Shown: piece by piece, positions 34,646-43,808 of the stretch
Layout: each line of letters opens with the position of its first letter
How positions within the stretch are numbered: the stretch's first letter is position 1
DNA from: an uncultured Granulosicoccus sp.
Lineage (GTDB): Bacteria > Pseudomonadota > Gammaproteobacteria > Granulosicoccales > Granulosicoccaceae
Length of the DNA: 64,000 nucleotides
Direction: 5' to 3'
Assembly: GCA_947495035.1 (NCBI GenBank)
Contig: CANLXI010000006.1
Coordinates: forward strand, 171,257-235,256
Made by a program: the position numbers and the translations under genes
Notes under the pieces: model-generated
The model's input: only the letters and a program-made list of their open reading frames with translations
Database searches by the model: none
What the model was told of the DNA's origin: nothing

Positions 34646-35389
34646 ATGGCACGACAACGAGTGGAAGGCGCTGGCCTGCAGTGGCAGGAAGCGGCCGATG
34701 CACAACAGCTGGCAGAGCGTCTGGGCAATACCGTGGCGCAGTGCCTGCGGAGTGCTCTGGAGCAACACGGAGAGGCCTCTCTGGTCGTGTCGGGCGGCAG
34801 TACGCCGGCACCGGTGTTGCGCTATCTGTCCGGCGTCGATCTGGATTGGTCCCGGGTGAGTGTCACGCTGGCGGATGAGCGCTGGGTGCCACCGGGTCAT
34901 CCGGACAGCAATGAATCACTGGTGCGGGAAACGCTGCTGCAGGACAAGGCCGCGACGGCCCGCTTTGTGCCGCTGTACCGTGAGGGTTTGTCGGAAAGTG
35001 ATGCCTTGCCGGTTGTCGCAGCCGATATCTCGGCCATGCATCAGCCATTCACGGTCGTCATGCTGGGCATGGGGGGAGACGGTCATACGGCGTCCCTGTT
35101 TCCGGATGCGGCTGCCGAGGAATTGCTGCCGGCAATGGCACTGGATAATGAGGATGTCGTGGCTTTCCTGCATCCGCCCTCGGTATCACAGGCCCGTATC
35201 TCGCTGACGCGGGCCTGCCTGTTGCATGCCGAGAATCGTTTTCTGCATATCACTGGTGATGCCAAGTGCGATGTACTGGCCGCAGCGCTCGATTCCTGTG
35301 AAGGCGGGGACTGGCAGGCAGGGCATGCACCGGTACTGGGTCTGCTGACCGAGCAACCTGCCAGAGCCTCGGTCTTCTGGAGTCCATAG
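34646..35389 (+). CDS. pgl: 6-phosphogluconolactonase
   Basis: This 247-residue protein belongs to the NagB/Pgl family. It has SLVVSGGSTPAPVLRYLS near residue 50, VTLADERWVPPGHPDSNE near 75, and MLGMGGDGHTASLFPDA, the phosphate and active-site loop. It hydrolyses 6-phosphogluconolactone to 6-phosphogluconate. I prefer ATG 34646 because GAGGA lies five bases upstream; ATG 34634, overlapping zwf, is the alternative. It sits between zwf and hexR in the carbon-catabolic operon. Confidence 0.95.
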   Translation: MARQRVEGAGLQWQEAADAQQLAERLGNTVAQCLRSALEQHGEASLVVSGGSTPAPVLRYLSGVDLDWSRVSVTLADERWVPPGHPDSNESLVRETLLQDKAATARFVPLYREGLSESDALPVVAADISAMHQPFTVVMLGMGGDGHTASLFPDAAAEELLPAMALDNEDVVAFLHPPSVSQARISLTRACLLHAENRFLHITGDAKCDVLAAALDSCEGGDWQAGHAPVLGLLTEQPARASVFWSP

Positions 35390-35406
35390 GCTTGGAGCAA
35401 TACTGA

Positions 35407-36237
35407 ATGCTGGCGCGTATCAAGGCTGCCCGGGATACCTTGCGTAAATCCGAGCAGAAGGTGGCAGATGTCGTGATTGCCGATCCGGAGGAGAGTGTGC
35501 AATCCTCCATCCAGGCCATTGCCACTCGTGCATCGGTCAGTGAGCCCACGGTCATCCGCTTCTGTCGGGCACTTGATTGCGTCGGCTTTCAGCAGTTCAA
35601 GATCAAGCTGGCGCAGGATCTGGCTCGTCGCGGAACCTTCTTCTATCAGGATGTCACTACCAGCGATTCGAGCAAGGAGCTGGCCAACAAGCTGCTCGAT
35701 GGCGCCATCGCCTCACTGGTCCAGATTCGCAATCAGATCAACGAGACGGCGCTGGATGAAGCCATCGAGATGTACGAGAACTGCAAGCGTGTGGAGCTCT
35801 ACGGTTCGGGTGGTTCGGCAGTGGTGGCAGAAGATGCCCAGCTCAAGTTCTTTCGCCTTGGCAAGCCGGCCATCGCCTATTCCGATCCGCATATTCAGGC
35901 CGCAGCGGCGGCTCTGCTGGACAAGGATGCTCTGGTCATTGCCATCTCGCACTCCGGTCGCAGCAGTGACATTCTGAAAACGGTCGATATTGCGCGCGAA
36001 GCGCAAGCCCGGGTGATTGCGGTCACGGCGACCCGTTCGCCACTTGCCCAGCGTGCCGATGTGGCCCTGACGGTCGATGTCAATGAAGACAGCGATATCT
36101 TCTCGCCGGTCAAGTCGCGCCTGGGGCAGATGGTGGTGCTGGATGTCCTGGCCGTGGGTGTGGCCGTGCGCGGTGGTGAACACATGCTGGAACAATTGTC
36201 CCGAGCCCGTCGAGCCATCGATTTCAAGTTTGTCTGA
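35407..36237 (+). CDS. hexR: HexR transcriptional regulator (RpiR family)
   Basis: This 276-residue protein is full length. The N-terminal RpiR helix-turn-helix (residues 1-77) includes SEQKVADVVIADPEES and RASVSEPTVIRFCRALDCVG. A SIS sugar-phosphate-binding domain (about 110-250) includes ELYGSGGSAVVAEDAQLKF and AISHSGRSSDI. HexR represses Entner-Doudoroff genes and is released by KDPG in studied proteobacteria. It ends the zwf-pgl-hexR operon. Palindromes matching its site type lie before edd, zwf and pyk, which supports the name over other RpiR proteins. Confidence 0.92.
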   Translation: MLARIKAARDTLRKSEQKVADVVIADPEESVQSSIQAIATRASVSEPTVIRFCRALDCVGFQQFKIKLAQDLARRGTFFYQDVTTSDSSKELANKLLDGAIASLVQIRNQINETALDEAIEMYENCKRVELYGSGGSAVVAEDAQLKFFRLGKPAIAYSDPHIQAAAAALLDKDALVIAISHSGRSSDILKTVDIAREAQARVIAVTATRSPLAQRADVALTVDVNEDSDIFSPVKSRLGQMVVLDVLAVGVAVRGGEHMLEQLSRARRAIDFKFV

Positions 36238-36246
36238 CACCTCTTT

Positions 36247-36275
36247 GCCGGGCTGGCCGGTTCGGGCAGCCCGGC
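36247..36275. terminator. Hairpin between hexR and the FecR-domain gene
   Basis: A 9-bp perfect stem, GCCGGGCTG (36247-36255) and CAGCCCGGC (36267-36275), has an 11-base loop and lies 10 bases after the hexR stop between convergent genes. It has no T-run. It probably ends transcription of the zwf-pgl-hexR operon and perhaps also of the opposing gene. Confidence 0.65.
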
Positions 36276-36297
36276 GATCGTGGTGTGGCGTCGTTGT

Positions 36298-37677
36298 CTA
36301 GTCGTCGCTGCCGCTGATATCACCGAATGCCGAGACGGTGTACGGGTCGAGCAGCGCCCTGGCCCGCGAAAAGACCTGGTCATCATCGACCCGGAAGACG
36401 GCGGTTCCGGTAGCGTTGACATCCACGCTCAAGGGGTCATCGAAGTCCAGCGTGCTGGCAATCTGGATTTCGTAGCCGATGGCATTGGTGGCCGGGTTCT
36501 GCACTTCCACCAGGAATTCCTGTCCCTGACGTGTGATGAGCGTATTGACAGGAGCGATGCTGTTGTCGATGTCGGCGATGGTCAGGCGCGTGTTGGAAGT
36601 GAAGCCGCGAAGACCGTTGCCGTCGACTGCGCGCAGCAGCAGATAATAATCACCTGCCTCCACCCCCGTCACTTCCAGCTGGTCGATGAGGGTGTCGTAA
36701 CTGGCCAGGGTTTCCACGCCGGCTTCGTCGTTGGCCAGGCGGGCAATGTAGGCATCGGCATCCGTGAATGGCCACCAGGCGACGTTATCACCGGGCGCCA
36801 TGCGTGTCGGCACGCGCTTGAAGACCGGTGCGGGCAGCAGTGGTACCGGTGCTGCCGGTGGCTGGCCCTCTTCGACCACGGAACCGAAACCGCTTTCCAG
36901 GTCGACACTCTGTTGCTGTGCGTTGAGATCGACACTGCCTTCGGTGACGCCCACACGCAGAACCTCGCTGGCCTCGACATCGAACATCGTTCCACGGACG
37001 GCGGCTGAGGCGTACGGCGTGCTGATCCGGAAATCGACATCCTGCTCGTCACGCTTGTTGACATCCGACGTGATCTTTCCCTTGTAGGTCGTTATCTCGA
37101 TGATGCAATCGTCGTTCTCCGGCAGGCAGGCAAGCAACGACAGGGTGGCTTCCGTGTCCGGTTGCAGATTGATGACGGAGCCTGAGGAGAATTCGATGCT
37201 GACATAGCCGTCGGAGCTGGTGAGAATCGTGTCACCGGGATAGACATCGAAGTCCCGTTCGAGATCGAACACGGTGGCGTCGGCCGCATCGTCACCGGTG
37301 TCGGCTGTGCTGGCCGCCGCGGCACCGGGTCGGGTGATGATGACCGTTCCCTTGACGAAAACCACCTGCGCGGATTCAGCCTCGCCGGCCACCAGGATGG
37401 GGATGCGTATGATGTCGCCGGGAGTCAGTGGTGCATCGACGACCAGTTGGTTGAACTCGGCCAGTTGTGCGGCATAGCCGGCCTTGCCCAGCTCGCGGGC
37501 TGAAATGGCGGCGAGGGTGTCACCGTCGACCACGGTGACTTCACGCGCGATGATCGTCGCTGTGACGGGGGCCGATGATGCGTCGGCCGAGCCGGACTGG
37601 GCCAGTAGTGGGCTACCGAAGCTCATGCAGGCCATCAGAATGATCGCCGCGCTGGCCTGTGTAAGTCTGTTGTTCAA
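36298..37677 (-). CDS. Secreted LysM- and FecR-domain protein
   Basis: I start this protein (459 residues) at TTG 37677, which yields a textbook signal peptide (LTQASAAIILMACMSFGSP, then LLAQ); an ATG at 37782 adds 35 residues. A LysM-like module follows (VTVVDGDTLAAISARELGKA to DIIRIP, about 40-95), then a FecR domain (about 100-250) with DGYVSIEFSSGSVINLQPDT and RGTMFDVEASEVLRVGVTEG. The C-terminal 200 residues look like FnIII-type domains. No sigma factor or TonB receptor is nearby, so it is not a classical FecR anti-sigma factor. A cell-envelope role is likely. Confidence 0.75.
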   Translation of the reverse strand: MNNRLTQASAAIILMACMSFGSPLLAQSGSADASSAPVTATIIAREVTVVDGDTLAAISARELGKAGYAAQLAEFNQLVVDAPLTPGDIIRIPILVAGEAESAQVVFVKGTVIITRPGAAAASTADTGDDAADATVFDLERDFDVYPGDTILTSSDGYVSIEFSSGSVINLQPDTEATLSLLACLPENDDCIIEITTYKGKITSDVNKRDEQDVDFRISTPYASAAVRGTMFDVEASEVLRVGVTEGSVDLNAQQQSVDLESGFGSVVEEGQPPAAPVPLLPAPVFKRVPTRMAPGDNVAWWPFTDADAYIARLANDEAGVETLASYDTLIDQLEVTGVEAGDYYLLLRAVDGNGLRGFTSNTRLTIADIDNSIAPVNTLITRQGQEFLVEVQNPATNAIGYEIQIASTLDFDDPLSVDVNATGTAVFRVDDDQVFSRARALLDPYTVSAFGDISGSDD

Positions 37678-37810
37678 ACCGGGAGTACGCTCGGGGTTTC
37701 TGGTATTGGCCGAGTCTGGAGCATAGCCGACTCGGATACGGTGCGCCAGCTCACAGCGGAGCTGGCACATTGTTTGACGCATGGCAGATGGGAGTGTTAC
37801 CTGCAGGTTT

Positions 37811-37834
37811 CATTCCCGGCCCCGACCGGGAATG
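37811..37834. terminator. Hairpin downstream of pyk
   Basis: CATTCCCGG (37811-37819) and CCGGGAATG (37826-37834) form a perfect 9-bp stem with a 6-base loop, starting 6 bases past the pyk stop on the minus strand. Placement right after the gene supports a terminator, although a T-run is absent. Confidence 0.6.
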
Positions 37835-37839
37835 TGTGC

Positions 37840-39291
37840 TCAGTCACGAGATGGAAGCTGATCGGTATTCGGCAGCTCCTTGAGGCGTGTCAATCGCATC
37901 ATGTTGGTGGTACCGGTTCGGCCGAAGGGCATGCCGGCCGTGATGGCAATGATCTCACCCATCTCGCCGAACCCTTCCGCAAGCGTGATGTTGATGGCGT
38001 GCGAGACCATGTCCTCGATGCTGTTCATTACCTGATAGATAACCGCATGAACCCCCCAGACCAGTGCCAGACGGCGTGCAGTTTCGACATTGGGGGTGCA
38101 GCCGATGACCGGCGCCTCGGGGCGTTCGCGCGCAGCCCGGAAACTGGAGAAGCCCGATTCGGTATAGGTGAAGGTCGCCGCCAGTGGAATGACGGTGGCA
38201 ACATGGTGCAGCGAGGAGCTGATGGCATCGGCAACCGTATCACCTGGTGTCGGCATGGCGGCGTTGATCGATTTGCGATAGTAGGGATCACGCTCGACCT
38301 CGATGATGATGCGGTTCATGGCCGTGGCCGCCTCGATCGGGAAGCTGCCGGCTGCCGTTTCCGCCGAGAGCATGACGGCATCGGCACCATCGTAGACCGC
38401 CGTGGCAACGTCGGAGCTTTCCGCGCGGGTCGGTACCGGTGAATTGATCATGGATTCGAGCATCTGCGTGGCGACCACGACCGGCTTGCCTTCCTGACGG
38501 GCGCATCGCAGGATCTTTTTCTGTACCACTGGCACGATTTCCTGGGGCATCTCGACACCCAGGTCGCCGCGGGCAACCATCACGGCATCACTGAGATGCA
38601 CGATGTTGTTCAGGTCATCGATGGCGCTGGGCTTCTCCAGCTTGGCCATGATGGCGGCCTTGTTGCCGACCAGGGAGCGCAGTTCGGCCATGTCCTCTCC
38701 GCGTTGCACGAAGGACATGGCCACCCAGTCCACTCCCAGTTCCAGGGCGTAGTCCAGATCACGTCGGTCCTTGGCAGTCAGTGGGGAGATGGGCAGAACC
38801 AGGTCAGGTACATTGACCCCCTTGTTGCTGCTGATTTCGCCCCCGACCAGCACTTCGGTAACCGCACGCTGTTCGGTGAACTCCAGCACCTTCAGGCGAA
38901 TCTTGCCGTCGTTGACCAGCAGGTTGGAGCCGACACTCAGGGCGGCGAAGATCTCCGGGTGCAGCAGCGGTGCACGCTTGCCATCACCGGGTGTCGGGTC
39001 CTGATCGAGAACGAACTGCTCACCCGGTACCAGCATCTCCTTGCCGTTGGCAAACTTGCCAACTCGCAATTTGGGTCCTTGCAGGTCGGCCAGAATGCCG
39101 ATGGGGCGACCGCGTTCCTCTTCCACACTGCGAATGATGCCATGGGTCTTGGCGTGATCCTCGTGGCTGCCATGGCTGAAGTTCAGGCGAAAGACGTCGA
39201 TTCCGGCGTCGAACAATTTCAGGATCGTCTCGCGATCGTTACTCGAGGGGCCCAGTGTGCCTATGATTTTAGCGTCGCGTCTGCGTCTCAT
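37840..39291 (-). CDS. pyk: Pyruvate kinase
   Basis: This 483-residue pyruvate kinase has the N-terminal RRRDAKIIGTLGPSSND, VFRLNFSHGSHEDH, the active-site IMAKLEKPSAIDDL, and MVARGDLGVEMPQE. The C-terminal allosteric domain ends with GMPFGRTGTTNMMRL. It converts phosphoenolpyruvate and ADP to pyruvate and ATP, pulling carbon from the Entner-Doudoroff branch. Two HexR-type boxes lie upstream of its start, so it likely belongs to the HexR regulon with edd-eda and zwf-pgl. It is divergent from glcDEF. The start ATG at 39291 has AGGAA nearby. Confidence 0.97.
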   Translation of the reverse strand: MRRRRDAKIIGTLGPSSNDRETILKLFDAGIDVFRLNFSHGSHEDHAKTHGIIRSVEEERGRPIGILADLQGPKLRVGKFANGKEMLVPGEQFVLDQDPTPGDGKRAPLLHPEIFAALSVGSNLLVNDGKIRLKVLEFTEQRAVTEVLVGGEISSNKGVNVPDLVLPISPLTAKDRRDLDYALELGVDWVAMSFVQRGEDMAELRSLVGNKAAIMAKLEKPSAIDDLNNIVHLSDAVMVARGDLGVEMPQEIVPVVQKKILRCARQEGKPVVVATQMLESMINSPVPTRAESSDVATAVYDGADAVMLSAETAAGSFPIEAATAMNRIIIEVERDPYYRKSINAAMPTPGDTVADAISSSLHHVATVIPLAATFTYTESGFSSFRAARERPEAPVIGCTPNVETARRLALVWGVHAVIYQVMNSIEDMVSHAINITLAEGFGEMGEIIAITAGMPFGRTGTTNMMRLTRLKELPNTDQLPSRD

Positions 39292-39325
39292 CGATTCCTG
39301 CCACTGTATGGTTGGTTGATAGAGT

Positions 39326-39340
39326 TGTAGTTAATCTACA
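39326..39340. promoter_or_regulatory. HexR-type operator upstream of pyk
   Basis: TGTAGTTAATCTACA is an inverted repeat nearly identical to the box upstream of edd. It lies 35-49 bases before the pyk start, a place suited to repression. Together with the linked hexR gene this is strong circumstantial evidence for HexR control of pyruvate kinase here. Confidence 0.75.
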
Positions 39341-39471
39341 AATGATGTATTACCGCCGGCTGTCAGGCTGGCGGCTACCCGATGCGACAAGTTTACCGCA
39401 CCCGGGGATCAGATACTTGTGTCCGGGAACGTTGAATCGCGCCCTGGCGATGGGTAACTGTCTTGTCATCG

Positions 39472-39486
39472 TGTAGTCAAACTACC
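39472..39486. promoter_or_regulatory. Second HexR-like box in the pyk/glcD intergenic region
   Basis: TGTAGTCAAACTACC has perfect GTAGT/ACTAC arms around CAA. It is 181 bases from the pyk start and 274 bases from the glcD start, so it could act on either promoter. If it acts on glcD, glycolate oxidation would be tied to the same KDPG signal. The rest of the 468-base intergenic region shows no other clear element. Confidence 0.55.
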
Positions 39487-39759
39487 TTGCCGGGGCATTC
39501 GGTATCGCCTCTTGCGGTCACGTGTCCGGTGCTGTGAGTCTGTACTACTACCGTGTCAAGGTAAAACGGATGAGGTTAGCAAGGATGATGGTGTCGTCGA
39601 GACGGGCGAACCATCGTCTGATGACCGATCGATACCGGGTACCCGGCAAGCACAAGTCGTGTGCGATCAAGTGCAGGAAAGCTTGCCAGTTTGATATTGT
39701 GTGTGATTGCCGTGGAATCTCCCGATTCCAGTCACCCAGTCACGTGTCGGAGTATCAAG

Positions 39760-41325
39760 ATGTCTGCTGAACCTGCTGATCAGTCTGCCGCCCCCGTGCC
39801 GCCGCAACCCCCTGGCGGAACAGGGGCGGCGTCGCCGGCAGCCACCGACGCGCAACGCCGCGACCGCCACTCACGCCGCCAGCGTTTTGCACGGGAACTG
39901 GCGCAACTGCTGCCAGCGGAGTCGATTCTGTCCAGCGAGGAACAGTTGCGTCCCTATGAGTCCGATGGTCTGACCGCCCTGAAGGCCACGCCCTTGCTGG
40001 TCGTGCTGCCCGACACCATCGAGCAGGTTCAGGCGGTGCTTTGCTGGGCCAGTGCCAATGCGGTACCGGTGGTGGCACGCGGCGCGGGTACCGGTCTGTC
40101 AGGTGGTGCCTTGCCGCACGAAGACGGGATATTGCTGGGGCTGGCCCGGTTCAATCGCATTCTCGAACTGAACCGTGAGCTGGGCTACGCGCGAGTCCAG
40201 CCGGGGGTGCGCAATCTGGCCATTTCCGATGCGGCTCGACCCCATGGCCTGTATTACGCCCCGGACCCTTCATCGCAGATCGCCTGTACCATCGGTGGCA
40301 ATATTGCCGAGAATTCCGGTGGTGTGCATTGCCTCAAATACGGTCTGACCGTTCACAACGTGCTGTCGGTGACCATTGTCACGATAGACGGTGAGCTGCT
40401 GACTCTCGGTGGTGGCAGTCTGGACAGTGCCGGTTACGATCTGCTGGCGCTGATGACCGGTTCGGAGGGCATGCTGGCGGTGGTCGTGGAAGTCACGGTC
40501 AAACTGCTTCCCGTCCCTCCGGAGGCCAGGCTTGTCATGGCTGCCTTCGACAGTGTGGAGGCAGCCGGTGACGCCGTAGGCCGGGTCATTGCCGCCGGCA
40601 TCATTCCTGCCGGTCTGGAGCTGATGGACAAACCGGCCATCATTGCCGCTGAAGCATTTGCCAAGTGTGGTTATCCGACCGATGCGGCGGCCTTGCTGCT
40701 GTGCGAACTCGATGGCACGGCCGAGGAGGTGGTCTCGCAGATCGAACGGGTGTCCGAGGTCTTCAGGGAATCATCGGTGAGCAGTCTGCACATCGCGGCC
40801 AGTGAGGCGGAACGCTTGCTTCTGTGGAAAGGGCGCAAGTCGGCCTTTCCCGCTGTCGGTCGACTGGCTCCGGACTACTACTGTATTGACGGCACCATCC
40901 CGCGAAGACAGTTGTCCCATGTCCTGCAACGCATGGACGAGCTGTCGGCCGAATACGGACTGCCCATTGCCAATGTGTTTCATGCCGGCGATGGCAATCT
41001 GCACCCGCTGATCATGTTCGACGCCGGCAAGCCCGGTGAGTTGCACCGTACCGAGCAACTGGGTAGTCAGATACTGCAACTGTGTGTCGAGGTGGGTGGG
41101 ACCGTGACCGGTGAGCATGGCGTTGGCCTGGAGAAGATCAACGAGATGTGTGTTCAGTTCGATGCCGATACGATCACCCAGTTTCATGCGGTCAAGGCCG
41201 CCTTTGATCCACAGGGCCTGCTCAATCCCGGCAAGGCGGTACCCACACTGCAACGCTGCGCCGAATTCGGTGCCATGCATATTCATCACGGCGAACTGCC
41301 GTTTCCCGAACTCGAACGATTCTGA
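39760..41325 (+). CDS. glcD: Glycolate oxidase subunit GlcD (FAD-linked)
   Basis: This 521-residue protein starts at ATG 39760 (GGAG about 8 bases upstream). A Pro/Ala-rich leader of about 25 residues precedes the FAD_binding_4 domain with VVARGAGTGLSGGALPHEDG and SQIACTIGGNIAENSGG. The C-terminal FAD-oxidase domain has NVFHAGDGNLHPLIMFD and GGTVTGEHGVGLEKI. It is the catalytic flavoprotein that oxidises glycolate to glyoxylate, passing electrons to GlcF. It heads a compact glcDEF operon. The N-terminal leader is longer than in E. coli. Confidence 0.95.
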   Translation: MSAEPADQSAAPVPPQPPGGTGAASPAATDAQRRDRHSRRQRFARELAQLLPAESILSSEEQLRPYESDGLTALKATPLLVVLPDTIEQVQAVLCWASANAVPVVARGAGTGLSGGALPHEDGILLGLARFNRILELNRELGYARVQPGVRNLAISDAARPHGLYYAPDPSSQIACTIGGNIAENSGGVHCLKYGLTVHNVLSVTIVTIDGELLTLGGGSLDSAGYDLLALMTGSEGMLAVVVEVTVKLLPVPPEARLVMAAFDSVEAAGDAVGRVIAAGIIPAGLELMDKPAIIAAEAFAKCGYPTDAAALLLCELDGTAEEVVSQIERVSEVFRESSVSSLHIAASEAERLLLWKGRKSAFPAVGRLAPDYYCIDGTIPRRQLSHVLQRMDELSAEYGLPIANVFHAGDGNLHPLIMFDAGKPGELHRTEQLGSQILQLCVEVGGTVTGEHGVGLEKINEMCVQFDADTITQFHAVKAAFDPQGLLNPGKAVPTLQRCAEFGAMHIHHGELPFPELERF

Positions 41326-41340
41326 CAGGACGGTCCATCC

Positions 41341-42459
41341 GTGATTGACAACGACGACAGCGCGGCTCTGCTGGAGCGCGTACGACAGGCAGCTGCAGCC
41401 GCGACACCACTGAACATCGTAGGCGGCAACAGCAAGCACATGCTGGGCAATCATCGTCCACTGGATCAGCGTGCCGACGCGCTGTCCATGCTCACGCACA
41501 GGGGCATCATCAATTACGAGCCGACGGAGCTGGTGGTCAGTGTCAGGGCTGGTACGCCACTGATCGAACTGAACCGGATACTGGCCGAGGCCGGACAGAT
41601 GCTGCCTTTCGAGCCGCCGGTGTTGCCGGGAAGCACCATCGGCGGTGTGCTGGCCTGCGGTCTGTCCGGACCTGCCAGGCCCTTCGCCGGTTCGGCGCGT
41701 GATCATGTGCTGGGTACGCGCGTGATCAATGGCCAGGGGCAGGACTTGTCATTCGGCGGAGAGGTGATGAAGAACGTTGCCGGTTATGATGTCTCCCGAC
41801 TGCAGATCGGTGCCTACGGCACTCTGGGCGTGTTGCTGGATATCTCCATGAAGGTGCTGCCCCGACCGGAGGCAGAGCTGACGCTGGTGCAAGAGGCCAC
41901 TTCGAACGACACGCAAGCCTTTGCAGCGCTGTTGCGTCGGCCGCTGCCCTTGTCGGGTGCGATGTTGATCGATGACCGGCGCTATCTGCGACTCAGTGGC
42001 AGTGAGGCGGCGGTCTCTGCCGCTGCACGCATGCTGGGGGGAGAGACACTGGCTGCCGCAGAATCCACTATCTGGCAACAGGTGAGAGATCATGAGCATG
42101 ATTTCTTCGGGGACAGTCTGGGTGACAGGCGCCTGTGGCGAGTATCCGTGGCGGATCACGCCGATGCGCTGGCAGTGCCGGGTGACTGGCTGCATGACTG
42201 GGCAGGCGCGCAGCGCTGGCTGCAGTCGGCAGCGACCGCCGATGATATCCACCGGGCAGCCAGGGCTTGCGGTGGACATGCCGTTCGTTATGCATCCGGG
42301 CCCGTCGAAGAACCAGCCTTGCAGCCACTGGAAGGTGTCATGCGGCGGTTGCAGGCCCGGGTCAGAGACAGTTTCGATGCTCAGCGCCTGTTCAATCGTG
42401 GTCGCTTTCATCCGGAGCTCGATTCACTTTCCGGCTCCCAGACGGCCACGGAGGCTTGA
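41341..42459 (+). CDS. glcE: Glycolate oxidase subunit GlcE (FAD-binding)
   Basis: This 372-residue protein starts with GTG at 41341, 16 bases after glcD. The FAD_binding_4 motif region is present (LNIVGGNSKHMLGNH; PGSTIGGVLACGLSGPARPF; GEVMKNVAGYDVSRLQIGAY). GlcE is the second, smaller flavin-binding subunit of glycolate oxidase and needs GlcD and GlcF for activity. Length and order D-E-F match known operons. Confidence 0.93.
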   Translation: MIDNDDSAALLERVRQAAAAATPLNIVGGNSKHMLGNHRPLDQRADALSMLTHRGIINYEPTELVVSVRAGTPLIELNRILAEAGQMLPFEPPVLPGSTIGGVLACGLSGPARPFAGSARDHVLGTRVINGQGQDLSFGGEVMKNVAGYDVSRLQIGAYGTLGVLLDISMKVLPRPEAELTLVQEATSNDTQAFAALLRRPLPLSGAMLIDDRRYLRLSGSEAAVSAAARMLGGETLAAAESTIWQQVRDHEHDFFGDSLGDRRLWRVSVADHADALAVPGDWLHDWAGAQRWLQSAATADDIHRAARACGGHAVRYASGPVEEPALQPLEGVMRRLQARVRDSFDAQRLFNRGRFHPELDSLSGSQTATEA

Positions 42460-42462
42460 ACC

Positions 42463-43725
42463 ATGCAGACAACCATCGCCCTCGGGCTGGTCAATGATCC
42501 ACGCGCCACTGCCGCTGAAGAGCTCCTGCGAAAATGTGTGCATTGCGGATTCTGCCTGGCAACCTGTCCCACCTACAATCTGCTGGGCGACGAGCAGGAC
42601 AGCCCACGGGGTCGTATCTATCTGATCAAGCAAGTGGTGGAAGGCCACACGCCCACAGCCAGTACACGCACGCATCTGGATCGTTGTCTGACCTGCCGCA
42701 ACTGTGAAACAACCTGCCCATCAGGTGTCGAATACGGTCATCTGGTCGATCTGGGACGGGATCTGGTCGAGGAGCAGGTGCCTCGCCGCGGTCTTGATTA
42801 CTGGAAGCGACAGGCCATTCTGAGCGTGCTGCCGTATTCGAAACGCATGGCTCCCATGGTTCGGATAGGGCAGACCCTGCGACCGTTGTTGCCGGCAACA
42901 CTGGCTGCCCGGGTGCCGCCTGCGCAAGAACCGGGCAGCTGGCCGGGAGCGACTCATGAGCGTCGCATGCTGGTCCTCGAAGGCTGCGTTCAGCCGTCCA
43001 TGACACCTGCCACCAATGCCAGTGCCGCTCGCGTACTGGATGCCTTCGGAATCACTCTGCAATCTGCCACACAGGCCGGTTGCTGTGGCGCCGTACACTT
43101 CCACCTCAATGAGCAGGAAAAGGCCAAGGCACTGATGCGGCAGAACATCGACGCCTGGTGGCCTTCCATCGAGGCCGGTTGCGAGGCCATCATCTCGACA
43201 GCCAGTGGCTGTGGCGTCATGCTCAAGGATTACGCACACGTACTGGCCGATGACGATCGGTATGCCGACAAGGCCCGGCAGATCAGCCAGCTGAGCAAGG
43301 ATATCGTTGAAGTTCTCATCGAGGTGCTGCAGCAGGAAGATCTGCAGCGCTTCCGGAGTCAGGCTGCGGCCATGGGCAAGATCGCCTTTCATTCGCCCTG
43401 TACGCTGCAACACGGTCAGAAGCTGCCGCTGGTGACCGAAACGTTGCTGGGTCGTTTCGGCTTTGTTCTGACAGCGGTCGATGAGTCGCATACCTGCTGT
43501 GGGTCGGCCGGTACCTATTCGATCTTCCAGCCGGAACTGAGCCAGCAGCTTCGCGACAACAAGCTCGGCCATCTGCTGGCCGAGGAGCCCGATATCATCG
43601 CCACCGCCAATATCGGCTGTCAGCTGCACCTGCAAGGTGGTAGTGGCCGGCAGGTGCTGCACTGGGTCGAGCTGGTGGACAGACTGGTATCGCAAGCGGT
43701 GCAGCAAGACAGGCAAACCGTGTAA
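42463..43725 (+). CDS. glcF: Glycolate oxidase iron-sulfur subunit GlcF
   Basis: This 420-residue protein has two N-terminal 4Fe-4S clusters (CVHCGFCLATCPTYNLLGDE; CLTCRNCETTCPSGVEYG). Two C-terminal CCG-type domains follow, with AGCCGAVHFHLNEQEKA near 205 and SHTCCGSAGTYSIFQPE near 345. It carries electrons from the flavin subunits to the membrane quinone pool. It begins three bases after glcE. GlcC, GlcG and GlcB are not in the window, so regulation differs from E. coli. Confidence 0.95.
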   Translation: MQTTIALGLVNDPRATAAEELLRKCVHCGFCLATCPTYNLLGDEQDSPRGRIYLIKQVVEGHTPTASTRTHLDRCLTCRNCETTCPSGVEYGHLVDLGRDLVEEQVPRRGLDYWKRQAILSVLPYSKRMAPMVRIGQTLRPLLPATLAARVPPAQEPGSWPGATHERRMLVLEGCVQPSMTPATNASAARVLDAFGITLQSATQAGCCGAVHFHLNEQEKAKALMRQNIDAWWPSIEAGCEAIISTASGCGVMLKDYAHVLADDDRYADKARQISQLSKDIVEVLIEVLQQEDLQRFRSQAAAMGKIAFHSPCTLQHGQKLPLVTETLLGRFGFVLTAVDESHTCCGSAGTYSIFQPELSQQLRDNKLGHLLAEEPDIIATANIGCQLHLQGGSGRQVLHWVELVDRLVSQAVQQDRQTV

Positions 43726-43808
43726 GAACGGGCTGGCAAGTGCCGGACATGCCGTTTGAACCTCAACGGCGCTAACATTCCGGGATACTCCGACGAAAAC
43801 GCTCTGCC

